A stretch of DNA of 64,000 bases from Mycolicibacter sp. MU0102 (GCF_963378105.1 NZ_OY726398.1:3720001-3784000), one strand, 5' to 3'; shown: positions 1 through 8,773, counted from the stretch's first letter. The notes: a model not told the origin generated them from the sequence alone. Program-made: numbers and translations.

Positions 1-823
1 AGATCGCCGAAACACCGGCATCCACAGCACGTTTCGCATCGTCAACCCGCATCACGCCCTTGAGCATGAACGGCCCGCCCCACAGCTCACGCAGCCAGGC
101 GATGTCTTCCCAGGTGGGCGGCGGGGTACCCATCCACTCCCCATAGGCCTGGAAGAACGGCGGCCCGGCCTCGCCGCGGCCCGCTTGGTTGGGCACCCGC
201 AGGGTCGGCGGACGCATGGTCTTGGCCCACCGCAGGAACCATCCGGGCCTGGTGAGAGCCTCCGGCATCATCTTGACCATGGTCTTGAGGTCCATCTTCT
301 CCGGGATGGTGGGGCTGCCCCAGTCCCGCCCGTGCGAGAAGCTCCAGTCGGTGGTGGCGATCATCCCGACGGCCCCGGCCGCCCGAGCGCGCTCCACCCG
401 CTCGGCAATCGCGTCGCGACCGCCCAGCCAGTAGATCTGAAAGAAGGTCTTGGGGTTGGCCGCGATGACCTCTTCCATCGGCTTGCTGGCAAACGACGAG
501 AGACCCATCGCGGTCCCGCGCGCCGCCGCCGCTCGCGCGACGGCTACCTCGCCATCCGGGTCGACCGCCTGCACCCCGGTCGGCGAGATCATCACCGGCA
601 TCGAGATCTCTTGCCCCATAACCGTTGTCGACAGTTCGCGACTGGCCGGCGCACCCACCACGTGCGGGGCGAATCCCAGTTCGCTGAACGCCGCCACGTT
701 GTCGCTGACCGTCAGGCCCTTTTCGCTGGCCGAGATCAGCGAGGAGTAGGCAGACTTCGGGAGCCGCTTTTTGGCTCGTTCCTGGGCAATAGCAACCGTT
801 TCGAACCAGACATCACGAGCCAT
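1..823 (-). CDS. mftD: MftD, FMN-dependent pre-mycofactocin synthase (partial, C-terminus off the left edge)
   Basis: The visible 274 residues begin MARDVWFETVAIAQ and match the lactate-dehydrogenase/glycolate-oxidase (LldD) FMN family. A TIM-barrel segment with QIYWLGGRD and a later FMLKGVMRVDDAKRAVDAG strand is readable; the Lys of LKG is the usual FMN-contacting lysine. In the known pathway MftD oxidises the MftC/MftE-derived Val-Tyr lactam to the redox-active pre-mycofactocin. The ATG at 823 lies 2 bp beyond the mftC stop codon, so it is in the same operon. Identity rests on family resemblance plus the unmistakable mftA-B-C neighbours. The gene continues beyond base 1. Confidence 0.93.
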   Translation of the reverse strand, partial: MARDVWFETVAIAQERAKKRLPKSAYSSLISASEKGLTVSDNVAAFSELGFAPHVVGAPASRELSTTVMGQEISMPVMISPTGVQAVDPDGEVAVARAAAARGTAMGLSSFASKPMEEVIAANPKTFFQIYWLGGRDAIAERVERARAAGAVGMIATTDWSFSHGRDWGSPTIPEKMDLKTMVKMMPEALTRPGWFLRWAKTMRPPTLRVPNQAGRGEAGPPFFQAYGEWMGTPPPTWEDIAWLRELWGGPFMLKGVMRVDDAKRAVDAGVSAI

Positions 824-825
824 TA

Positions 826-2007
826 TCAGATGGGACTTTCATTGCAGAGGCGGGCCGGCGGACGCATGGACAGCGTCAACGGCACCACATTGGTGATCGG
901 TTTGCCGCGGGAATGATCCGCGGCCGGGCGGGGCTTGCTGCGATCGGCAGCCAGCGCGGGTGCGCCGTAGCCCTGGACGCATTCCGGATCGGGCCCATCC
1001 AGCGGCAGGCCGGTGAAGAACTTTGCTGCCATGCAGCCGCCCCGGCAGCTGTCGTAGTGGTCGCAGCTTCCGCAGGCGCCAGCGGACTGCGGCTCCCGCA
1101 GTTCACGAAACAGCGGAGCGTGCTTCCAGACGTTGTCGAAACCGCCGTCGGACAGCACGTTTCCAGCCAAGAAACGGTCGTGGATGGCAAATGGACAGGC
1201 GTAGACATCACCGACGGGGTCGATGAGGCACACCACGCGCCCGGCGCCACACATGTTCAGCCCGGCCAGCGCGCCGGGCGCGCCAAGTCCGGACAGGTGG
1301 AAGAAGGAGTCACCGGTGAGCACCCGTTCCCCGTTGGCCACCAGCCAGTCGTAGAGCTGGACCTGCTGGTCGGCGGTCGGGTGCAGGTCGTCCCAGACGT
1401 CGGCGCCTCGCCCCGACGGCCGCAGTCGGGTGATCCGCAGCGTCGCACCATAGCGGCTGGCCAACTCGGCGAAGTCGTCAAGCTGGTCGATATTGTGGCG
1501 GGTCGCAACGACCGAGATCTTGGCGTCGGAGAATCCTGCCGCGGCCAGGTTCTCCAGCGCCCGGATCGCCATATCGAACGAGCCGGGACCACGGATCGGG
1601 TCGTTGACCTCTGCGGTCGCACCGTCCAGGGAGATCTGGACGTCGACGTAGTCGCTGGCCGCCAGCTTGGCCGCCACCTCGGGGGTGATCCTCAGACCGT
1701 TGGTGGAGAACTTCACGCCGACGTGATGCTCGGTGGCGTAATCCACCAGCTCCCAAAAGTCCGAGCGCACTGTGGGTTCCCCGCCACCGATGTTGACGTA
1801 GAACACCTGCATGCGTTCCAGCTCGTCGATGATGTCCTTGCACTGTTGCGTAGACAGCTCGCGGGGATCGCGCTTGCCCGACGAGGACAGGCAATGCACG
1901 CACGCCAGGTTGCAGGCGTAGGTCAGCTCCCACGTCAGGCAGATCGGAGCGTCAAGCCCGTGCTCGAATTGTTCGATAAGCCGGGGCACCGGTGCCACGG
2001 ATGTCAT
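826..2007 (-). CDS. mftC: MftC, radical SAM/SPASM mycofactocin maturase
   Basis: A 393-residue radical SAM protein with the CxxxCxxC cluster-binding motif at C32, C36 and C39 (YACNLACVHC), the GGGEP motif shortly after, and a C-terminal cysteine-rich SPASM region (NMCGAG, YACPFA, CGSCDHYDSCRGGCM). MftC decarboxylates and cross-links the C-terminal Val-Tyr of MftA. The ATG overlaps the mftB stop as ATGA, indicating translational coupling. The C-terminal tail after the last SPASM cysteines (about 45 residues) is Pro/Arg/Ala rich and probably variable. Confidence 0.96.
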   Translation of the reverse strand: MTSVAPVPRLIEQFEHGLDAPICLTWELTYACNLACVHCLSSSGKRDPRELSTQQCKDIIDELERMQVFYVNIGGGEPTVRSDFWELVDYATEHHVGVKFSTNGLRITPEVAAKLAASDYVDVQISLDGATAEVNDPIRGPGSFDMAIRALENLAAAGFSDAKISVVATRHNIDQLDDFAELASRYGATLRITRLRPSGRGADVWDDLHPTADQQVQLYDWLVANGERVLTGDSFFHLSGLGAPGALAGLNMCGAGRVVCLIDPVGDVYACPFAIHDRFLAGNVLSDGGFDNVWKHAPLFRELREPQSAGACGSCDHYDSCRGGCMAAKFFTGLPLDGPDPECVQGYGAPALAADRSKPRPAADHSRGKPITNVVPLTLSMRPPARLCNESPI

Positions 2008-2309
2008 TGGCCCTCCCTGGGCATCAGCATCTTCGAATCCGCCAGCACGCGCAGCGCGTGCAGGTAAGGACCCTGATCGGCATCGTCGACTCCGGCTGCG
2101 CGGCAGGCGGATCGGACATTGTCGTGGTCCGGAAGAGACCGCACCACTTCGACGATGGTGCGGTTCTTCAGGAACGACAACTTACGGGTGCCGAAGTGGT
2201 ACAGCAGCGCACCAAACGGCTCCGGGCGGAGCGCCACCTGCGGGTGCAGCTCCCAGCCGCGGTCGGGGTCGAACGCTGTTGCCTCCGAGGCCACGGCGAC
2301 CTCCGGCAT
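2004..2309 (-). CDS. mftB: MftB, RiPP-recognition chaperone
   Basis: A 101-residue PqqD-like RiPP recognition element (MPEVAVASEATAFDPDRGW...). It contains WELHPQVALRPEPFGALLYHF and FLKNRTIVEVVRSL, the typical MftB core. MftB binds the MftA leader and presents it to MftC. I chose the ATG at 2309 rather than one 18 bp upstream because the longer form would run into the mftA 3' end and the protein aligns from MPEV. It overlaps mftC by four bases. Confidence 0.93.
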   Translation of the reverse strand: MPEVAVASEATAFDPDRGWELHPQVALRPEPFGALLYHFGTRKLSFLKNRTIVEVVRSLPDHDNVRSACRAAGVDDADQGPYLHALRVLADSKMLMPREGQ

Positions 2310-2311
2310 GG

Positions 2312-2437
2312 TCAGTAGACGCCGCACATGCCGTCGATGGACACCTCTTCGACCAGGCTTTCGGTCACGAGCTCTGAATTCGATGTCGCCGACGAAGCGG
2401 CTCCGGCCGTGCTATCGATCTTTTGGTTCTGGTCCAT
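2312..2437 (-). CDS. mftA: MftA, mycofactocin precursor peptide
   Basis: A 41-residue peptide starting MDQNQKID and ending in the diagnostic core IDGMCGVY. The terminal Val-Tyr is the part converted to mycofactocin; the upstream part is the leader read by MftB. The ATG at 2437 is preceded by a good ribosome site (GAGAAAGG). A longer frame extends upstream, but the extra residues are not MftA-like. The stop codon sits 2 bp before the mftB start, so A-B-C-D read as one operon. Confidence 0.95.
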   Translation of the reverse strand: MDQNQKIDSTAGAASSATSNSELVTESLVEEVSIDGMCGVY

Positions 2438-2542
2438 GACGCGGGCCTTTCTCACGTTCGGGTTCGACAAAGGACTGTCGTGTCGGTCACAATCTCGCAC
2501 AGAATATGGCATCGAGTGCCGTAAAGGAAGTGGGGCTGTCAG
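2438..2542. promoter_or_regulatory. Divergent mftA / mftR intergenic region
   Basis: The 105 bp between the divergent starts of mftA and mftR must hold both promoters and, by analogy with studied mycobacteria, the MftR operator. No convincing long palindrome was found by eye, so no operator is placed. Confidence 0.45.
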
Positions 2543-3139
2543 ATGGGCGGTACGCCGGATCCCCACCCCCGCGCCGGGCGGCGCCGCTCCACCACTCCGC
2601 AGCACATCACCGACGTGGCGATCGACTTGTTCGCCGCTCGCGGATTCGGCGAGGTCAGCGTTGATGACGTGGCGCAGGCCGCCGGTATCGGCCGTCGCAC
2701 GGTGTTCCGGTACTACGCCTCGAAGAACGCCATCCCGTGGGGCGACTTCGACGCGCACCTGCACCAGCTACGGGAACTGCTGGACGGTATCGAACCCGGA
2801 GCGCCACTCGGTGACGCACTGCGTGCGGCACTGTTGGCGTTCAACACGTTCGGCGAGAGCGAGATGGCGCGCCACCGCCGGCGGATGCGGGTGATCCTGC
2901 AGACCGATGAGCTGCAGGCCTACTCGATGACGATGTACGCCGGCTGGCGCAGCGTCATCGCGGAGTTCGTGGCACACCGGGCGGGTCTGGCCCCGGATGA
3001 CCTGCGGCCGCAGACGGTGGCGTGGATGATGCTGGGGGTGGCGCTCAGCGCTTACGAACGGTGGCTGGGCGATGAGTCGCTGGTATTGCCACAGGTGCTC
3101 GGCGACGCGTTCGACGCGATCCGCGGCGGCCTGGACTGA
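2543..3139 (+). CDS. mftR: MftR, TetR-family regulator of the mycofactocin locus
   Basis: A 198-residue TetR protein. The HTH is near residues 35-60 ([23 protein letters not shown]), and [18 protein letters not shown] is typical of the mycofactocin-system regulator family. It is divergent from mftA, the standard arrangement. In M. smegmatis the orthologue is reported to repress the mft operon and respond to long-chain acyl-CoAs; that behaviour is assumed here, not seen. The short Arg-rich N-terminus (RAGRRRST) is usual for this family. Confidence 0.93.
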   Translation: MGGTPDPHPRAGRRRSTTPQHITDVAIDLFAARGFGEVSVDDVAQAAGIGRRTVFRYYASKNAIPWGDFDAHLHQLRELLDGIEPGAPLGDALRAALLAFNTFGESEMARHRRRMRVILQTDELQAYSMTMYAGWRSVIAEFVAHRAGLAPDDLRPQTVAWMMLGVALSAYERWLGDESLVLPQVLGDAFDAIRGGLD

Positions 3140-3149
3140 GCGTCAGCAT

Positions 3150-4196
3150 CTACCCCGCGATATCGCGATAGGCGGCCACTACCGGCTCCAGCTCGTCGGG
3201 GGTGGCGCCGTGCATGATCAGCGCGTCGGCGCCGTAGTCGAACTCCTGGCGGATGCGCTCGGCGCAGCGCCGCGCCGTACCGGTGGCCGCCGGCTGAAGC
3301 CACTCGTCGGGGATCAACGTCGCGATGTGCTCGATCTGCGCGGCGCTGGCCTTGTGGTCGATACCGCCTGGAATCGACGTCACCACCGGGTCCTCGCGGA
3401 AGCGCTGCAGCACCGCCGGGTCCCAGTTGTTGGTGCGCACCAGCAGATCGCCGTAACCCTGCAGGTAGGTGGCCAGCCGCGCCACGGTCTTTTTCAGCCG
3501 CAGCTCTTCGGGCAGGTGATCGCCTACGGTGGCGAAACACGACCACACCCGCACACTCGCCGGGTCGCGGCCGGCTCGTTCCGCGGCGTCCTTCACTGTT
3601 TTCACGCTGCGCTGCAAGGTTTCCGGGGTGAAATAGGCGTGCAGGATGACGTCGTCGAAAAACGCTCCGCCCAGCTCGAGCGTCTTCGGCCCGAATGCCA
3701 CCAGCGCCAGCCGGATGTCTTCGGCGAAGTCCGGGTCCAAGAACAGCACCTGATACCGGCCGATCGGCCCATCGTGGCCCAAGATCACCTCGCCGTTCCA
3801 GAGTCGGCGCATCACCTGCGCGAAGTCGGCCATCTGCGCGGTGGTGACGTTCGGGATCCCGAACGCGGCGTACATGGCGGCCACGCCGCGGCCGATGCCC
3901 AGGGTGAACCGTCCCCGCGACAGTCGGTGCATGGTGGTCGCCCAGGACGCGGTGATCAACGGATGGCGGGTGTTGTGATTGGTTGCCGCGGTGGCGATCT
4001 GCATCCGGTCGGTGACCGCGCACGCGGCCCCGACCAGCGAGGACGCCTCCTTGACGTTCCAGCGTTCGGAGATGAACGCGGTACCGAACCCGAGTTCCTC
4101 GCCGCGGCGGGCTTCATCCATCAGCGCGGCCGGGCCTTCCCCGCCGGCGCCGGCCAGCAGGTAGTAGCCCAGTTCATCGAGAACCCGTTCAGTCAT
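3150..4196 (-). CDS. LLM-class F420-dependent oxidoreductase
   Basis: A 348-residue luciferase-like monooxygenase-family protein. The start of the beta-barrel is seen in DELGYYLLAGAGGEGP, followed by EARRGEELGFGTAFISERWNVKEASSLVGA and LSRGRFTLGIGRGVAAMYAAFGIP, the phosphate-binding GRG region. It resembles the MSMEG_2249-type F420 subfamily, a tentative recollection. The start MTERVLDELG at 4196 is chosen because the upstream 91 codons of open frame are non-homologous. It probably uses F420 to reduce or oxidise an unknown substrate. It ends 10 bp from the mftR stop, convergently. Confidence 0.85.
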   Translation of the reverse strand: MTERVLDELGYYLLAGAGGEGPAALMDEARRGEELGFGTAFISERWNVKEASSLVGAACAVTDRMQIATAATNHNTRHPLITASWATTMHRLSRGRFTLGIGRGVAAMYAAFGIPNVTTAQMADFAQVMRRLWNGEVILGHDGPIGRYQVLFLDPDFAEDIRLALVAFGPKTLELGGAFFDDVILHAYFTPETLQRSVKTVKDAAERAGRDPASVRVWSCFATVGDHLPEELRLKKTVARLATYLQGYGDLLVRTNNWDPAVLQRFREDPVVTSIPGGIDHKASAAQIEHIATLIPDEWLQPAATGTARRCAERIRQEFDYGADALIMHGATPDELEPVVAAYRDIAG

Positions 4197-4207
4197 GCCC
4201 AGACCCC

Positions 4208-4315
4208 TTACTTGTCGCCGCAATTGCACACCTCGGTGATCCTGCCGTCGATCACGCGGAACACTTCCATACTGGCGATGGTCAATTCGGTGCTCGCCGT
4301 CGTCGCCGGCACCAT
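4208..4315 (-). pseudogene. C-terminal remnant of a SnoaL/NTF2-like protein
   Basis: Only about 35 codons remain (MVPATTASTELTIASMEVFR ending EVCNCGDK). The phrase SMEVFRVIDGRITEV is the last beta-strand of SnoaL/NTF2-fold proteins, which are normally 120-150 residues. The remnant begins at a TGATG overlap with the alpha/beta hydrolase stop, so the 5' part of the gene has probably been deleted. It might still be translated by coupling. Family assignment is from the strand pattern only. Confidence 0.45.
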
Positions 4316-5424
4316 CAGCCACCTCCGATCGCCTCGCAAAGGAACCGTTCTGTCTCCGCCTGCACCCGTCGCGAAAAGATATGCCCGACATGGCCGCCCT
4401 CGTGCCAGAACAGCCGGCCGCCCCACCGCTGCTGTAGCGCCACCGCGGTTTCGGGGTAGGCCATCGCATCGTGGCGCGCGGCCACGATCAGCCGGCGATC
4501 GGCGGGCGGAGCCGGGTCGGTAGCCAACGGGTCCACCACCGACATCAGCGCCGCGGCGGTCGGCGATCGCAGGGCTTCGCCGACGGTCTCACCCCCTGCG
4601 CCCCAACGCCACAGGTGACGAGCGACCATGGCGTTGAGCCCGGCGATCGGGGTGTAGACCGCGACCGCGTCGACCCCGGTCTCCAGGTGCGACACCAGCG
4701 CGGCCACCGGACTGCCCAGTGAGATGCCTGCCACCGTGACGGAGGTGGCCTGCGGCCGCAGCCACCGCACCACGGCACGCACTTCGGAGATGGCCCGCAT
4801 CGTGCCGGCCACGTTGGCGAGCGGGTCGTGGCCGGGGTAGGCGGGCCAGGCGTCGCGGCGCACCCCATGACCGGGCTGAATCGGCAGCGCCACATTGAAA
4901 CCCAGGCGGTGCAGCCGCTGCACCCGCGCCACCATCAGGTCCGAGCCGTTGCCCTGACCCGCCCCGTGCACCCAGACCAGCCAGGGCCGTGGGGCGCCAC
5001 GGTGGCGGCACAGGTGCACCGTCGCCCTCGCCGGTCCGCCGAGATGTTCGGCCTGCAGCGACGGCGGCAGCAGCGGGTCGTGATCGAACGTCAGCCGCTC
5101 ATAGCACACGCGGCCGAACCGATGCCTTCCGATTGTCCTCGTCTGCAACGGTTCCGGCTCAGCATGGGCGGCGTCGATACCCAGCGCGGTGAGTTCCTCG
5201 GCGGCTGGGGCGCAGGCGCTCAACGGTCGCGCGAGGATGGGCGCCGGGGCCAGCAACGTCATCGCCGTCAGAGTGAGCTCGTCGACCATGATCTCGCCGA
5301 GCTGTCGGGCCGCGGCCGGCGACGCCCCGTGCCACTCGGCCGATTGCCGCAGCGCATCCAGAGACCGAGGCAGCACCGAACCCAGGCCGCGGACGATCCG
5401 AGGTAGCCGTTGGGAAGTCGCCAT
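4315..5424 (-). CDS. Alpha/beta hydrolase
   Basis: A 369-residue serine hydrolase. Visible features are the oxyanion-hole motif WVHGAGQGNGSD near residue 150, the nucleophile elbow GISLGS near residue 235, a probable acid in AARHDAM and a catalytic-His candidate in GGHVGHIF near the C-terminus. The N-terminal 130 residues are a less conserved cap. No signal peptide is seen, so it is probably cytoplasmic. It is followed by the SnoaL remnant and the F420 oxidoreductase, and preceded by only 3 bp from the monooxygenase stop, so it may be co-transcribed with that gene. The substrate is unknown. Confidence 0.8.
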   Translation of the reverse strand: MATSQRLPRIVRGLGSVLPRSLDALRQSAEWHGASPAAARQLGEIMVDELTLTAMTLLAPAPILARPLSACAPAAEELTALGIDAAHAEPEPLQTRTIGRHRFGRVCYERLTFDHDPLLPPSLQAEHLGGPARATVHLCRHRGAPRPWLVWVHGAGQGNGSDLMVARVQRLHRLGFNVALPIQPGHGVRRDAWPAYPGHDPLANVAGTMRAISEVRAVVRWLRPQATSVTVAGISLGSPVAALVSHLETGVDAVAVYTPIAGLNAMVARHLWRWGAGGETVGEALRSPTAAALMSVVDPLATDPAPPADRRLIVAARHDAMAYPETAVALQQRWGGRLFWHEGGHVGHIFSRRVQAETERFLCEAIGGG

Positions 5425-5427
5425 CGG

Positions 5428-7056
5428 TTATCCGAGCCTGAAGCCGGTGTAGCCGGCGGCGGCGATCTCGTCACAGCGGCGGCGGTATTCGGGGATGCCG
5501 CCGGTATAGCCCATATACATCCGCTTCTTGCCGGGAACGTTGCCGCCGTTGTACCAGGAATTGCACGTCGGGTGCGCCAGCACGGTCGCCGCGACCAGCG
5601 AGGTGGTGTGTTCGATCCACTCGGCTTGTGCGGTCGGCAGTGCCTCGATGGTGCGCATTCCTGCTGTCCGCAGGTAGGTGATGCAGTCCCCTATCCATTC
5701 CACATGCTGTTCCAACGCGGTGACGAAGTTGGTCGCCGCGCTGGGGCTGCCGGGCCCCTGGACGGTGAACAGATTGGGAAAACCGGCCACTTGCAATCCC
5801 AAATAGGACACCGGTCCCTGCTCGGCCCAGGTGTCGCGTAGCGACTGTCCGTCTCGGCCGCGGACGTCAATGCGGCTCAGGGCGCCGGTCATGGCGTCGA
5901 ATCCGGTGGCGTAGACGATCACGTCGAGGTCGTAGTCGCCCCGGCTGGTTCGGATACCGGCGGCCGTCACCGTCTCGATCGGTTCGCGGCGAAGATCGAC
6001 CAGGGATACGTTGTCGCGGTTGAAGGTTTCGTAGTAGCCCTGGTCGATGATCGGGCGCTTGCAGGCGAACGGATAGGTGGGCACCAGTGCGGCCGCCGTC
6101 TCGGGGTCGTGCACGATCCGGGCGATGGCTTCGCCGTAGAGCCGGGTGGCCATTCGATTCGCCTCGATGTCGAAGAACAGATCGCCCCAGTTGAGCGCGC
6201 CCAGTACGCCGTGTTCGGAGATCGCACGCAGTTGCTCGTCGCGGCTCGCCGACTTCAGCGGCGGGCGGCTGAGCATGTCCAGCAGCACCGAGAACGCCGA
6301 GAGCCGTGCGGCGCCCACCGGGTGAGCTCGTTGCGCGGCCCGGATCTGGCCGTAGTTCGCCTTGAGCTCGTCCAATTCACCCGGCGCGAATTGCCGGACC
6401 TCCCAGGGCAGCGTGTACGCCGCGGAACGCTGAAAGACGTACAGCTGGCCCACGTCTCGGGCGACGACCGGGATCAGCTGGACACCGGTGGACCCAGTGC
6501 CGACGACGCCGACGCGCCGTCCGGTCAGGTCATGGCCTTCCTTCGGCCATCGGCCGGTGTAGAGCGTGGTGCCGGCGAAATCATCGATTCCGGCGATATC
6601 GGGTTGCAGCGGCGCCGACAGGATGCCCGAGGCGGCGATCACGAAGCGGGCGCGCAACCGCTGCCCCGCCGCGGTGTCCACCACCCACTCGGCGGCCGCC
6701 CCGTCGAAGGTCATCGCGGAGACCGTCGTGTTGAACGCAATGTCGCGGCGCAAGTCAAGCCGGTCAGCGACGAATCGCAGGTACGCCTCGATCTCGGGTT
6801 GGGCCGGCATGGTTTCGGTCCACGTCCACTCCTGCTGGATCTCCTCGGAGAAGCTGTAGGAGTACTCGATGCTTTCGATGTCGCAGCGCGCGCCGGGATA
6901 CCGGTTGACAAGCCATGTCCCACCGACGTTTTCGGCGGTCTCCAACACGCGGGCGTGGACGCCGCGCTGGCGCAGGTAATGCAGCGCATACAGGCCCGAG
7001 AACCCGGCGCCGACGATCAGCGCGTCGAGAACCTCGGGCTCATCGGCGTCAGTCAT
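5428..7056 (-). CDS. FAD-dependent Baeyer-Villiger-type monooxygenase
   Basis: A 542-residue flavoprotein of the cyclohexanone/steroid monooxygenase type. It has the FAD motif GAGFSG (16-21), the second type-I BVMO signature GGTWLVNRYPGARCD (45-59), and the NADPH Rossmann motif GTGSTG (186-191). The BVMO fingerprint FxGxxxHxxxWP is at 160-171, but Tyr166 stands where His is expected. The ATG at 7056 is preferred over a GTG 24 bp upstream because GAAAGGCGG precedes it at good spacing. It is divergent from the Rieske gene. It may insert oxygen next to a ring ketone, or act as a simple hydroxylase. Confidence 0.88.
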   Translation of the reverse strand: MTDADEPEVLDALIVGAGFSGLYALHYLRQRGVHARVLETAENVGGTWLVNRYPGARCDIESIEYSYSFSEEIQQEWTWTETMPAQPEIEAYLRFVADRLDLRRDIAFNTTVSAMTFDGAAAEWVVDTAAGQRLRARFVIAASGILSAPLQPDIAGIDDFAGTTLYTGRWPKEGHDLTGRRVGVVGTGSTGVQLIPVVARDVGQLYVFQRSAAYTLPWEVRQFAPGELDELKANYGQIRAAQRAHPVGAARLSAFSVLLDMLSRPPLKSASRDEQLRAISEHGVLGALNWGDLFFDIEANRMATRLYGEAIARIVHDPETAAALVPTYPFACKRPIIDQGYYETFNRDNVSLVDLRREPIETVTAAGIRTSRGDYDLDVIVYATGFDAMTGALSRIDVRGRDGQSLRDTWAEQGPVSYLGLQVAGFPNLFTVQGPGSPSAATNFVTALEQHVEWIGDCITYLRTAGMRTIEALPTAQAEWIEHTTSLVAATVLAHPTCNSWYNGGNVPGKKRMYMGYTGGIPEYRRRCDEIAAAGYTGFRLG

Positions 7057-7106
7057 CGTCCGGCCGCCTTTCGTCGACACTTCCGCAGGGTTGCCTATCG
7101 ATGGGT

Positions 7107-7121
7107 TTACGGTACGGTATT
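7107..7121. promoter_or_regulatory. TTACGGTAC-type operator-like site between BVMO and Rieske genes
   Basis: TTACGGTAC followed 6 bp later by an overlapping TACGGTA lies in the 92-bp divergent region. It shares the TTACnGTAA core found in other promoters of this window but not the 12-bp tandem spacing, so it is a weaker member. Confidence 0.4.
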
Positions 7122-7148
7122 CAGTTGGATGGCGTGGGAGGAAATGCG

Positions 7149-8159
7149 ATGAAGGTTCCGTTCACCTGGAAGGTCACCGGCTGGTTCATGATCGGCTGGT
7201 CACCGGAGTTCGCCACCGGAACGACCCGCGCACTGCACTACTTCGGCGAGGACCTGGTCGCCTACCGCGACGCCGACGGCGAACTACATGTGATGGAGGC
7301 GCACTGCAAGCACATGGGCGCCCACCTGGGCCACGGCGGCACGGTGGTCGAAGACCGCGTCGAGTGCCCGTTCCACGGCTGGCAGTGGGGCCCCGACGGC
7401 TGCAACAAATTCATCCCCTATCAGCCGGACCGGCCGAACAAGGCGTTGCGCCTGCGGGTCTACCCGGTCCGCGAACAGCACGGCTGCGTATTCGCATGGC
7501 ACCACCCCGACGGCGCCGAACCCCACTGGGAGATGCCCGACATCTTCGGCAAATTTCCCCAGTTCACCGCCGGCCCGCAGGACTACTACCGGGCCTACCC
7601 GGAGTTCTCCCGACGCCTGGAGGGCGAACCGGTTCACCCGCAGATCGTCGCCGAGAACGCCGCTGACAGCGCACATTTCCAGTACGTGCACCACGCCACG
7701 GTGACGCCGAGAGTGCTCGATTGGAAGATGGCCGACCAGGAGTGGCAGTTCGTCGCAGGCTGGCCCGACGAGCGCGCCGACGACCCGGAACAGATGGCGT
7801 TACGCTTCCACAGCCATCTGTTCGGGCTCGGCGGGGCGATCAGCATCTTCGAAGGCGTACAGCAACACCGGCTGATCTTCACCTGCACCCCGGTCGACGA
7901 GGGCCGCTCAGACCTGTTCTATTCGATCTGGTGGCCGCGGATTCCCGGTGATGACTCCGACGCGCCGCCGGATGACGTGCGGGCGCGCGTCGAGGAGCAG
8001 TTCCTGACCACCGTCGAAGACGACCTGGGCATCTGGCGCTACCAGCGCTACATCCAGAATCCGGCGCTGTCCAAGGTCGACGCGAAACCATTTATGACGC
8101 TGCGGAAATGGGCGGCGCAGTTCTACGATGTGCCGCCCACCGAGGCCGTCTTGACATGA
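7149..8159 (+). CDS. Rieske non-heme iron oxygenase, KshA-like
   Basis: A 336-residue oxygenase component. The Rieske [2Fe-2S] ligands are C53, H55, C73 and H76 (AHCKH...ECPFHGW). The mononuclear iron site is in ENAADSAHFQYVHH, with D173, H176 and H181 as likely bridge and ligand residues. The layout resembles 3-ketosteroid 9alpha-hydroxylase (KshA) and cholesterol-desaturase proteins. It needs a reductase partner, not found in this window. The ATG at 7149 follows GGAGGAAA. The stop overlaps the next start (ATGA). It likely hydroxylates a polycyclic ring; the substrate is inferred. Confidence 0.88.
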   Translation: MKVPFTWKVTGWFMIGWSPEFATGTTRALHYFGEDLVAYRDADGELHVMEAHCKHMGAHLGHGGTVVEDRVECPFHGWQWGPDGCNKFIPYQPDRPNKALRLRVYPVREQHGCVFAWHHPDGAEPHWEMPDIFGKFPQFTAGPQDYYRAYPEFSRRLEGEPVHPQIVAENAADSAHFQYVHHATVTPRVLDWKMADQEWQFVAGWPDERADDPEQMALRFHSHLFGLGGAISIFEGVQQHRLIFTCTPVDEGRSDLFYSIWWPRIPGDDSDAPPDDVRARVEEQFLTTVEDDLGIWRYQRYIQNPALSKVDAKPFMTLRKWAAQFYDVPPTEAVLT

Positions 8160-8773
8160 CCGCCGCGCTGGCGGACCTAGTAGCGCCTGCGCACACCGCA
8201 CTCATCACCCAAGAGTTGCAGGGCGCGGTAGTCGGACCCGACGCCGGCTTGGCGGCCCTCGCCGACGAGGCGCGCCGTGAGGCACTGCCCAACATCATCC
8301 GGCTGCTGCCGGCGGCGCGGTCGGCCGGCGTTGCGGTGGTGCACTGCCTGGTGCACCGCCGCCCGGACGGCTTGGGCTCCAACCACAACGCGCGACTGTT
8401 CGCCGCCGGCCGCCGCGCGGTGCGCATCGATCCGGGCAGCGCCGGCGCCACCCTGCTGCCCGAGTTCGGGCCGGAGCCGTCTGACCTGGTGCTCAGCCGC
8501 TGTCACGGCCTCGGGCCGATGGGCGGAACCGATCTGGATGCAGTCCTGCGCAACCTGGGAATATCCACCGTCGTCGCGGTGGGGGTCTCGCTGAACGTCG
8601 CTATCCCCAACCTGGTCATGGACGCGGTCAACGCCGCCTACCGGGTGGTGGTGCCCCGCGACGCGGTGGCCGGTGTCCCAGCCGAGTACGGTGCTGCCAT
8701 CATCGACAACACGCTGTCGCTGCTGGCGACGATCACCACCACACAGGAGCTGATGGACACGTGGCAACCCTGA
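8156..8773 (+). CDS. Isochorismatase-family protein lacking the catalytic cysteine
   Basis: A 205-residue protein with the isochorismatase fold pattern (TALITQELQG, AGVAVVHCLVH, a GTDLDAVLRNLGI segment and VNAAYRVVVPRDAVAG). In the family the nucleophile sits in a GVxTxxCVxxTA segment; here the same segment reads AVGVSLNVAIPNLVMDAV with no Cys, and the usual first Asp is replaced in TQELQ. It is therefore probably not a cysteine hydrolase. It is translationally coupled to the Rieske gene upstream and overlaps the ligase downstream, so it is part of the same operon. Confidence 0.75.
   Translation: MTAALADLVAPAHTALITQELQGAVVGPDAGLAALADEARREALPNIIRLLPAARSAGVAVVHCLVHRRPDGLGSNHNARLFAAGRRAVRIDPGSAGATLLPEFGPEPSDLVLSRCHGLGPMGGTDLDAVLRNLGISTVVAVGVSLNVAIPNLVMDAVNAAYRVVVPRDAVAGVPAEYGAAIIDNTLSLLATITTTQELMDTWQP

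Noticed and set aside
913..2067. Plus-strand frame of 384 codons opposite mftC
   Set aside because: Antisense shadow of the radical SAM gene, with no recognisable domain.
7149..8159. Assigning the Rieske gene firmly as kshA
   Set aside because: The iron-binding pattern fits, but length and C-terminus were not aligned with KshA, and no KshB reductase is nearby; only KshA-like is supported.
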